64,000 nucleotides of DNA, from positions 1-64,000 of the forward strand of contig SZOS01000003.1 in NCBI GenBank assembly GCA_030263295.1, in the 5' to 3' direction. Below are positions 23,753-31,156 of this stretch, in pieces. The notes under the pieces were generated by a model, which saw only the letters and a program-made list of their open reading frames with translations, had not been told where the DNA came from and searched no databases. Positions within the stretch are counted from its first letter, which is position 1. Every line of letters begins with the position of its first letter. The position numbers were made by a program, and so were the translations under genes. Source of the DNA: Dokdonella_A sp014338185 (GTDB taxonomy: Bacteria > Pseudomonadota > Gammaproteobacteria > Xanthomonadales > Rhodanobacteraceae).

Positions 23753-26700
23753 TCAGTTGACCGCGCAGCCGGCCACCTGCAGGTCGTCGATGGCCCAGCC
23801 CGGGTTCGGGCGAGCGAGCGACGAGTCGTTGGCCATGCGGAAGCGGAATCGCACGCTCTGTCCGGCATAGCCTTGCAGGTCGACCACCGAACGCGTGTAG
23901 GCCTGCGGATTGCCGCACCACGCATTCTTGCCGCCGAGCGGGTTGCTGTAGCCCGTCGAGACCGGACCGTCGTAGGGGTCGGTCAGCATCGACGCGCCGG
24001 GCACCTGCGTCCAGGTGACGCCGGCATCGGTGGACACCTCGAGGATCGCGCCGTCGAAGCAACCGCCGCTGCGCGACTCCATCGACTGCTGGTTCCAGAA
24101 CGTGAGGTTGAGACCGGTCAGGCTCGAGGGCAGCGTGACGCTGGGCGAGACCAGGCGCTGGTCGGACACCGAACCGAAGTTGTTGGCCTGCCAGGCCTTG
24201 GTACCCGAGTGCGAGGTGCTGCCGAGCGTCCAGGAGTCCTGCGTGCCGCTGTGTGCCCAGCCGCTGGTATCGCCTTCGAGGCCGTCGCTCCACAGCACCT
24301 GCTGCGTGCTGCCGATCGAGCAGTCGCCCGGCAGGGCCTGGGTGGTGAACGAGAACACCTGGGTGAGCGGTGGCAGCGCAACGCCATCGAAGCCGTCGCC
24401 GAAGATGCGGTCGCTGACGCTGTTGCTGTCACCGCAGGCGTTGGCTGACGACACGCGCCACCAGTACTGGGTGTTGGAATTGAGCGCGGGCGTGACCGTC
24501 CAGGTCGTGTCGCTGACCGTGGCGCTGGCAACGATCGTGGCGAAGTTCGGATCGCTCGCCACTTCCACGACATAGCTGGACGCCTGCGCGCTCGGCTGCC
24601 AGCTCAGCACCGGGGTCTGGCTCAGGTTGGGCGTGCCGTCGGCGGGTGTATCCAGCGTCGGAGCATTGGGTGCCAGCGTGGCGTAGGTCAGGTCGAAGTC
24701 GAGTGACTTCACGATCGTTCCGGAGGTGCCGGTCAGCGTCATCGTGTAGTCGCCCGCAGCGACGCCGGCCGAGTTGCCCACGCCGAGCGCGGCGGTTCCC
24801 GGTGGCGTCACCGTGGTCGGTGCCACCGCACCGGCCGCGCCGGCGGGAACGCCGCTGAGCGCGAGCGACACCGGGTCGACGAAGCCCTGGATCGAACCGA
24901 CGTTGACCACGGTCTGGAAATCCGTGCCGGCGCACATCTGCGCGCTCGTGTCGGGGCTGCTGAGCGTGAAGGTGGGTGCCTGCGAGCAGTTGCTGCAGAC
25001 GAGGGCGAAGTCCTGATCGGTGGCGTCGCCGGAATTGGGCACGCCATCACCGGCGATATTGGTCGCGGTGACCGTGATCGTGACGTCGCCCATGGTGCCG
25101 GCAGGCAGGAACACCGCCTCGTAGTTGTTCTTGGTGTCGGCGCTGCCACCGGTGCTGCTGAAGGCGCCAGTGAACACGTTGCCAAGGTAGGTCTGGCCCC
25201 CGATCTCGACCTTGAGGTCGATGTTGTTGACCTGCGGACTCGTGCCGAGCGCGCCGAACGCATCGGTGTAGGCCAGCGCGATGCGCACCGGCTTGGTGCT
25301 GTCGGCGATGCCCCAGGTGTAGCTGCGCGTCTCGCCGCTGTTGTCGAAGGTCTCGCTCTGGTCGAGCACGACCTTGGGCGTGGCATCGAACATGTCCGAG
25401 ATCATCGGCATGCCGTAGCCCTGCGCATTGGACGGCAAGGTGTCGTTGGCATCGACTCCGGTCAGGTAGCGCGGGAACGCCATGAGCCAGGCCTTCATGC
25501 CGGCCGGGCTGGGCGCGCGGTTGCCGCCGATCATGTCGACCGTGCCCGCACCCGCGCCCGCGCCACCGCGTTCGATCCAGTGGTAGGCGAGCGAAGCCAC
25601 GCCGGCCATCGCCGGGGTGGAATGACTGGTGCCCGAAGAAGCCGCGAAGATGGTCTGCCCGGTCGGATGGAACTGGTCGCACACGCCGCTGCCGTTATAG
25701 CCCGGATAGTTGCTCGCGCCGGACTGGATGTGGGTGCCCGGACCGATCACTTCGGGCTTGACGCGCTGGCCCGGTGCGGGACCGCGGCTGGAGAAGTCGA
25801 TGATGTCATTGGCATTGTCGGCACCGGCATTGCCGACACCGCAACCGTCGGTCCAGCCTTGCCGCACGTTCTCCGAGGCGCCCACGGTGATCACGTTCTT
25901 GCCCGCGCCGGGCGAGGACACCGAGGCCGCGGTGGGACCGTCGTTGGCAGCCGCGAACAGGTAGATCAACTCCTGGTTGCCCGCGGTTCCCGGATCGGCA
26001 TCGCGCGTACCGATGTCGTAGGCCTGGTCGGAGTCGTCGTAGGTCGTGGGCGGGATGGTAGCGCCCCATGAGTTGGTGCTGATGCGTGCGCCCGATTGCC
26101 AGTTGGCGAGGATCACGCCGGCATCGGTGTTGCCACAGGCGGAAATGCTGTAGCTGGGCACGAAGATCGCGGTGGAGCCGACGCGGCCGAAGGGGTTGAT
26201 GCCCAGGCCGAGCTGGTGGCCATCGCTGTCCTGGTAGGGCGAGCCGGTGGTCTGGTCGTAGCCGACCACGATGCCCGCGTTGAGCGAACCATGGCCATCG
26301 ATCGCACCGACCGAGGTGCTCGGCGTGGAGGAGCAGTTCTTGAATGCGACCACGCGCACCGCGCCGGAAGGACTGCCGCCCACGCGCAGCTTCGGGTCGG
26401 CGGTGTTGAGCACGGTGACGCCGGTGCCGCCCTCATTGATCGTGCTGTCGGTGATGTCGACGATCGGATAGTCGGCCGGATTCTGGCTGAAACCACGATC
26501 GATCAGCATCTGCAGGTAGTCGATCGAAGCGGCGCCGGGCGTGAAATCGCCCGCCATGATGAGGTCCTGCTTCTCGTCCATCATGCGGCGCGGCGAATGC
26601 ATGCCGACGTAGGTGACATCGGGCCGATTGGCGATCGCGGCGATGTCGCCGACCTTCACGGTCAGGCGCAGGTTGTCGTAGCGGTCCAGCACCGGCGCCC

Positions 26701-27430
26701 AGTGGTTGTCGGGCTTGCCCGGTCCGAGCGGTCCGAGCTGCACCGGCGGCAGGATCGCGAGGCTCTCGACGAACGCACGCGTCTGCTCGGCCTGTGCGTG
26801 GCGATACACCTGCACCACGATGTCGATCTGCTCGTTGGCGGAGTCGGGCTTGGTCAGGTGCGCCGACACGGTCGGGTCGACCTTGAGGAAGCCATACAGC
26901 GGCGCGGCGAACTGCAGCCAGGAGGCGCGGCCGCGCAGATCGGCCAGGCGTGCCTGGGCGGCAGCGTCGGTCCACACGATGTAGCCGTTGTTGGCCACGT
27001 ATTGCACCGGCTTGATGCCGCGCGCGGCGAGCGCATCGAGCCATTGCTGCTTGACCGGACCCACGAACTGCAGCACCTGCAGCTGCGGCCCGCTGCCCGC
27101 ATTGAGCGAGAACGGCGCCGGCGCCTGCAGTTGCCCGCGCTGGGTGTCGAACGGATAGGCGGTGAACAGCAGCATGTCGGCTTCGGGATCGGCCTGCACA
27201 TCGGCCGACAGCGACTTCATCGCATCGCGCGTGGATGCATCGACGCGATACAGGCCGAAACGGCCGTAGCTCTCGACGAGCTGCGCATCGCGCGGCGCCA
27301 CCGCGGTCGGTGCGAACACCTTGAACGGGCCCGCCACGGGAGCGGAGGCCTGTGAAACGTGCATCGGTGCAAGCGACCCACCGGCACCGACGATCGCGGC
27401 CAGGATGGCCGTGGTGATTGGCTTTTGCAT
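23753..27430 (-). CDS. Secreted S8 (subtilisin-like) serine peptidase, multidomain
   Basis: A 1225-residue exported protease. A signal peptide covers about 1-30 and a long N-terminal region reaches about 290. The S8 domain shows Asp in VDITDST (about 328), His 380 in IDGHGS, Asn 496 in FAAANDGP and Ser 602 in SGTSHSTPAMAG. A beta-sandwich part follows (IALAYTDAFGALGTSPQVNN). An Fn3-like domain (about 950-1030, PVLSWQPSAQASSYVVEV, YWWRVSSANACG) comes next, and a C-terminal MAM/carbohydrate-like beta domain (WSDGLEGDTSGWAHSGTQ to the end). A short RIFGDGFD motif interrupts the Fn3 domain at residues 1008-1015. It probably degrades external protein. A GGGGG box precedes the ATG and a TAGATT -10-like box lies at 27560-27555, giving a leader of about 118 nt. 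Confidence 0.87.
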   Translation of the reverse strand: MQKPITTAILAAIVGAGGSLAPMHVSQASAPVAGPFKVFAPTAVAPRDAQLVESYGRFGLYRVDASTRDAMKSLSADVQADPEADMLLFTAYPFDTQRGQLQAPAPFSLNAGSGPQLQVLQFVGPVKQQWLDALAARGIKPVQYVANNGYIVWTDAAAQARLADLRGRASWLQFAAPLYGFLKVDPTVSAHLTKPDSANEQIDIVVQVYRHAQAEQTRAFVESLAILPPVQLGPLGPGKPDNHWAPVLDRYDNLRLTVKVGDIAAIANRPDVTYVGMHSPRRMMDEKQDLIMAGDFTPGAASIDYLQMLIDRGFSQNPADYPIVDITDSTINEGGTGVTVLNTADPKLRVGGSPSGAVRVVAFKNCSSTPSTSVGAIDGHGSLNAGIVVGYDQTTGSPYQDSDGHQLGLGINPFGRVGSTAIFVPSYSISACGNTDAGVILANWQSGARISTNSWGATIPPTTYDDSDQAYDIGTRDADPGTAGNQELIYLFAAANDGPTAASVSSPGAGKNVITVGASENVRQGWTDGCGVGNAGADNANDIIDFSSRGPAPGQRVKPEVIGPGTHIQSGASNYPGYNGSGVCDQFHPTGQTIFAASSGTSHSTPAMAGVASLAYHWIERGGAGAGAGTVDMIGGNRAPSPAGMKAWLMAFPRYLTGVDANDTLPSNAQGYGMPMISDMFDATPKVVLDQSETFDNSGETRSYTWGIADSTKPVRIALAYTDAFGALGTSPQVNNIDLKVEIGGQTYLGNVFTGAFSSTGGSADTKNNYEAVFLPAGTMGDVTITVTATNIAGDGVPNSGDATDQDFALVCSNCSQAPTFTLSSPDTSAQMCAGTDFQTVVNVGSIQGFVDPVSLALSGVPAGAAGAVAPTTVTPPGTAALGVGNSAGVAAGDYTMTLTGTSGTIVKSLDFDLTYATLAPNAPTLDTPADGTPNLSQTPVLSWQPSAQASSYVVEVASDPNFATIVASATVSDTTWTVTPALNSNTQYWWRVSSANACGDSNSVSDRIFGDGFDGVALPPLTQVFSFTTQALPGDCSIGSTQQVLWSDGLEGDTSGWAHSGTQDSWTLGSTSHSGTKAWQANNFGSVSDQRLVSPSVTLPSSLTGLNLTFWNQQSMESRSGGCFDGAILEVSTDAGVTWTQVPGASMLTDPYDGPVSTGYSNPLGGKNAWCGNPQAYTRSVVDLQGYAGQSVRFRFRMANDSSLARPNPGWAIDDLQVAGCAVN

Positions 27431-27609
27431 GGAACCCCCAAGAATGTGGATTGGATCTCGCGCCTTGCCGCGACTTGTTCCTGCGCGACGGCAACTCCCC
27501 CATTGGCGTCAAGTCCGGCGCGCGCTTCGCTGCGCGCACCAAACGCGACAGGCCAATCTAGCACGAGCGGGCCGGTGCGTGCGTTGGCCGCGCGTGAAGC
27601 CGCTGCCGC

Positions 27610-28524
27610 TCAGTAGATTTCCGCAACGCAGCATCGCAGGCTGCCGCCCGCCTGCTCGACCTCGTCGAGCGCCACCGCGCCCACCGCAAAGCCGTGTCGC
27701 GCCAGCGCCAGGTACTGCGCGGGCGTGAGCGCGTCGGCGGCGCGCCGGCTCATCCACACGCGCTGTGGCGCCAGGGTGATCGCATTGGCCGCAAACGCCG
27801 CCTTCTGCTCGCGGTCGAGCCAGACCGCGCCGCTGCCGTACACCGAGGCGATCGCCTCGGCGTCCGCCCGCTCGGCAAAGCCGTCGGCCGCGATGAGCGC
27901 GGCGCGACCGGCCAGCACCGCCAGCACCACGTTGGTGTGGTACTCGCCCGGCGCGAGCGCGAAAGCGAAGGTCAATCGCAACCCGAATGCGTCGTGCATC
28001 GCCTGCGCGCCGGCGAGGTCGCAGCGCTCGGACAGCCCGCAATAGCCGATGCCGCGCGCGCGGTCGATCACCAGCGCGCCGGTGAGTTCGGCCACGCAAT
28101 CGCGCTGCGACAGGTCGACCAGCGCATAGCCGAGCACGTCGCGGAACCAGGCGCGGATGTCAGCGCGGGCGGCTTCGCGCTGGCGCACCGGGTGGCGCAT
28201 GCGGCCGATGATGAGGCGGCCACGCGTGGTCGCGAACACGTTGTTGGGGAACATGCCGTCGGGGCAGTCCGCGGCGCCCGCGAACAGGGCCACGGGCAGG
28301 TCGGCGCCGAGCGCGCGTGCGAGTTCGTCGTGCTGGGCGCGCGCACGCGCAAGGTCGATGGTCGCCGCACTCGCCATGTAGGCGTTGTCCTGGCGCGACT
28401 CGGCCGCGAGTTCACTGCAGGCCGGTGCGACGAGGAAGGCCGCGCGCGCGGTCGGCGCATGGCGCGGCGGGTGGCTCTGGTGCGAGCAGGCGGCGAGGAA
28501 GGCGGCGGCGGAGGTGACGATCAT
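27610..28524 (-). CDS. ctlX: CtlX-like amidinohydrolase (arginine deiminase-related)
   Basis: A 304-residue member of the guanidine-modifying (pentein) superfamily. ARAAFLVAPACSELAAES with DNAYM, DGMFPNNVFATT, an internal GEYHTNVVLAVLAG (catalytic-His type motif) and the end GGSLRCCVAEIY (nucleophilic Cys) match the citrulline-utilisation hydrolase CtlX family. Such enzymes hydrolyse citrulline or a related ureido/guanidino substrate. The ATG at 28524 overlaps the tag stop as ATGA. The first 20 residues (TSAAAFLAAC) look like a weak lipobox but are more likely leader residues. Substrate preference between citrulline and arginine derivatives is unproved. Confidence 0.8.
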   Translation of the reverse strand: MIVTSAAAFLAACSHQSHPPRHAPTARAAFLVAPACSELAAESRQDNAYMASAATIDLARARAQHDELARALGADLPVALFAGAADCPDGMFPNNVFATTRGRLIIGRMRHPVRQREAARADIRAWFRDVLGYALVDLSQRDCVAELTGALVIDRARGIGYCGLSERCDLAGAQAMHDAFGLRLTFAFALAPGEYHTNVVLAVLAGRAALIAADGFAERADAEAIASVYGSGAVWLDREQKAAFAANAITLAPQRVWMSRRAADALTPAQYLALARHGFAVGAVALDEVEQAGGSLRCCVAEIY

Positions 28525-29102
28525 GGGCGCGTGGGTGGTGGGGTGGCGTGACGGAAGCAGCCGCGCAGATGGTCGTTGACCATGCCGGTGGCCTGCATGA
28601 AGGCGTAGCAGATGGTGGGGCCGACGAAGCGGAAGCCGCGTTGGCGCAAGGCCGTGCTCATGGCCTCGGACGCGGGCGTGCTGGCCGGCACCTGCGCGGG
28701 CGTGCGCCAGGCATTGCGGCGCGGCCGGCCGTCGACGAACGACCACAACAGCGCATCGAGCGAACCGCATTGCGCGATCACCGCGAGCGCCGCGCGCGCG
28801 TTGCCCGCGATCGCGGCGAGCTTGCCGCGGTGGCGGATCAGTCCCGGATCGCGCAGCAGTTGCTCGATGTGCGCGGCATCCAGTTGCGCGCACCAGGCGA
28901 TGTCGAAGTCGTGGAACACGCGCCGGTAGTGCGCGCGCTTGTCGAGCACGGTGCGCCAGGACAGGCCGGCCTGCGTACCTTCCAGGCACAGGAACTCGAA
29001 CAGCCTGCGATCCTCATGCAGCGGCACGCCCCATTCGTGGTCGTGGTAGTCGCGCAGGGCCGGGCTGCCATCGGCCCACGGACAACGGGTGGTCGCACTC
29101 AT
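28521..29102 (-). CDS. tag: DNA-3-methyladenine glycosylase I
   Basis: A 193-residue base-excision repair enzyme that removes 3-methyladenine from alkylated DNA. It begins CPWADGSPALRDYHDHEWGVP, where Cys and His are zinc ligands. LFEFLCLEGTQAGLSWRTVL is the substrate pocket region, and FRFVGPTICYAFMQATGMVNDH with a later Cys-x-x-His closes the zinc site. The length is normal for Tag. Its stop overlaps the start of the ctlX-like gene, so the two are co-transcribed although functionally unrelated. A divergent TATGAT -10-like box at 29140-29145 serves the plus-strand neighbour. Confidence 0.9.
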   Translation of the reverse strand: MSATTRCPWADGSPALRDYHDHEWGVPLHEDRRLFEFLCLEGTQAGLSWRTVLDKRAHYRRVFHDFDIAWCAQLDAAHIEQLLRDPGLIRHRGKLAAIAGNARAALAVIAQCGSLDALLWSFVDGRPRRNAWRTPAQVPASTPASEAMSTALRQRGFRFVGPTICYAFMQATGMVNDHLRGCFRHATPPPTRP

Positions 29103-29174
29103 GCCAGGTCGGTTCGCCCGCGCGGATCGCGCCTGCGGCTATGATACGCGCCCGTTCGCCACCCCCGCCCGCCG

Positions 29175-30062
29175 ATGACCCCGAGCGCGCCCGCGCACCG
29201 ACCGGCGCTGCTCGCGCTGTGCGTGCTCAGCCTGATCTGGAGTTACAACTGGATCGTGATGAAGCAGGCGTTGGCGTGGGCCGGGCCGATCACGTTTTCG
29301 GCCTGGCGCTACGGGCTGGGCACGCTCGTGTTGTTCGCGCTGCTGGCGCTGCGGCGCCGGCCGCTGCGGCCACCGCCGTTGTGGCCGACCGTGTGGATCG
29401 GCCTGGCGCAGACCACCGGTTTCCAGTTGCTGGTGCAGGCCGCACTGCTTGGTGGTGGCGCCGGGCGCACCGCGCTGCTTGCCTACACCATGCCGTTCTG
29501 GGTCGTGCTCATGAACTGGCTCGCACTGGGCCAATGGCCCACGCGCCGGTTGTGGCTGGGGCTGGGCGCGGCCGCGCTCGGGCTGCTGCTCGTGCTCGAA
29601 CCGTGGCAAGGCCTGGGCGGCGACCTCACCCCGACCGTGCTCGCGCTGGCCGGTGGCGTGTGCTGGGCCGTGGGCGTGGTGCTGAGCAAGCGCCTGTTCG
29701 AGCGCGGTGGCGTCGGCGCGCTGTCGCTCACCGCATGGCAGATGCTGTTCGGCAGCGTGGTGATCATCGCCTGCGCGGTGCTCGTGCCCGAACGGCCGGT
29801 GGCGTGGACCGGTGGCTTCATCGCCGCGCTGGCCTACAACGCGCTGCTGTCCTCGGGACTGGGCTGGGCGATGTGGTCGTTCATCGTCGCGCAACTGCCG
29901 GCCAACGTGGCCGGTCTGTCCTCGCTCGCGATCCCGGTGCTGGGCATCGGCTTCGCATGGCTGGTGCTGGGCGAACGGCCGAGCGGGGCCGAGAGCCTCG
30001 GCATCGGCCTCATCGTCGTCGCCCTCGCCCTGGTGAACCTGCGCCGCGCGCGTCAGCCGTAG
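29175..30062 (+). CDS. EamA/DMT-family transporter
   Basis: A 295-residue inner-membrane protein with ten hydrophobic helices arranged as two EamA repeats. The repeat signature WSYNWIVMKQAL and FSAWRYGLG are in the first half; GGVCWAVGVVLSKRLFERG and SSLAIPVLGIGFAWLVLGE are in the second. DMT transporters usually export amino acids, nucleobases or metabolites; no specificity can be read here. TATGAT at 29140-29145 is a good -10 candidate, giving a leader of about 25 nt. The end overlaps the convergent dehydratase gene by 10 bp. Confidence 0.85.
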   Translation: MTPSAPAHRPALLALCVLSLIWSYNWIVMKQALAWAGPITFSAWRYGLGTLVLFALLALRRRPLRPPPLWPTVWIGLAQTTGFQLLVQAALLGGGAGRTALLAYTMPFWVVLMNWLALGQWPTRRLWLGLGAAALGLLLVLEPWQGLGGDLTPTVLALAGGVCWAVGVVLSKRLFERGGVGALSLTAWQMLFGSVVIIACAVLVPERPVAWTGGFIAALAYNALLSSGLGWAMWSFIVAQLPANVAGLSSLAIPVLGIGFAWLVLGERPSGAESLGIGLIVVALALVNLRRARQP

Positions 30063-31045
30063 GCCGCGAACAGCGCGGCCAGATCGACGTTGCCGCCGCT
30101 GAGGATGATGCCGACGCGCCGTCCGCGAAACCGTTCGGGTTGTGCCAGCACCGCGGCGAGCGCGATCGCCGAGGACGGCTCCACCACGAGCTTGAGCCGC
30201 TCCCACAGCAGCCGCATGGCCGCGAGCGTGGCGCGATCCTCCAGCGTCGACACCTGGACCCGATGGGCCTGCAGCAGCCGGAAATTGATCTCGCCGAGCA
30301 GCGCGCGCAAGCCGTCGCACAGCGTGTTGGGCGTAAGGCGGTCGATGCGCGCGCCCCGCTGCAGCGATTGCGCGGCGTCGGCGGCACCGGCCGGCTCGGC
30401 GCCGTGGACTTCGATGTCCGCATCGATGCCGTGCGCGGCGATCGCGCTGCCGGCCGCGAGGCCACCGCCGCCCACTGGCACCACGATCGCATCGAGCGTG
30501 CCCACTTCCCGCAGCAGTTCGAGCGCGGCCGTGCCCTGGCCCGCGATCACCTGCGCGTCGGCATAGGGATGCACGAGGGTGGCACCGGTGTCGGCGCGCA
30601 CCGCTTCGCACATTGCCTCGCGCGCGGCGAGCGTGGCCGCGCAGCGATGCAGCGTCGCACCAGCGGCCTCGATCGCCGCGAGCTTGGCCGCGACCGCGCC
30701 CGTGGGCACCACCACGTGCGCGGCGATGCCGCGCGTGCGCGCGGCCAGCGCGAGCGCCGCGCCATGGTTGCCCGAGGAATGGGTCACCACGCCGCGCGCG
30801 GCCAGCGCCTGCGGCAAGGCCCATACCGCATTGCAGGCGCCGCGGAACTTGAAGGCACCCGCGCGCTGCAGGTTCTCGCACTTGAAGTACAGCTGCGAGC
30901 CCGCAAGCGCATCGAGGCTGTGCGAACGCAGCATCGGGGTGCGCTGCGCATGCGGCGCGATGCGTGCCGCGGCGGCCTCGACCGCGGCGAAATCGGGCAG
31001 TGGCGTGGCTGCGGGCGGCATCGGCCTTGCGGCGAACGGGATCAC
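30053..31045 (-). CDS. PLP-dependent threonine/serine dehydratase-like enzyme
   Basis: A 330-residue fold-type II PLP enzyme. KCENLQRAGAFKFRGACNAV carries the Schiff-base Lys (about residue 63), SSGNHGAALA binds the substrate carboxylate, VPVGGGGLAAGSAIAA holds the PLP phosphate, and IILSGGNVDL is the C-terminal Ser/Gly strand. It lacks the ACT-like regulatory domain of biosynthetic IlvA, so it resembles catabolic threonine dehydratase (TdcB) or serine racemase. The product would be 2-oxobutanoate or pyruvate plus ammonia. The two activities cannot be separated from sequence alone. The start at 31045 gives a somewhat long, Ala/Pro-rich N-terminus; ATG at 31021 is an alternative. Confidence 0.85.
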   Translation of the reverse strand: MIPFAARPMPPAATPLPDFAAVEAAAARIAPHAQRTPMLRSHSLDALAGSQLYFKCENLQRAGAFKFRGACNAVWALPQALAARGVVTHSSGNHGAALALAARTRGIAAHVVVPTGAVAAKLAAIEAAGATLHRCAATLAAREAMCEAVRADTGATLVHPYADAQVIAGQGTAALELLREVGTLDAIVVPVGGGGLAAGSAIAAHGIDADIEVHGAEPAGAADAAQSLQRGARIDRLTPNTLCDGLRALLGEINFRLLQAHRVQVSTLEDRATLAAMRLLWERLKLVVEPSSAIALAAVLAQPERFRGRRVGIILSGGNVDLAALFAAYG

Positions 31046-31096
31046 GCGACGATAGCGAGGTGTCGCCGCGCCGCGCCAGTGCCGCGTGAGGGTGCC

Positions 31097-31126
31097 TTGG
31101 CAGCCGCGCGCGCTTGCGGCTAGGGT
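31097..31126 (+). promoter_or_regulatory. Sigma-70-like promoter of pepN
   Basis: TTGGCA at 31097-31102 and TAGGGT at 31121-31126, spaced 18 bp, lie 30 bp before the pepN ATG. Confidence 0.4.
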
Positions 31127-31156
31127 GCACGACGCCGTTGGTCAACCACGCAGCCC

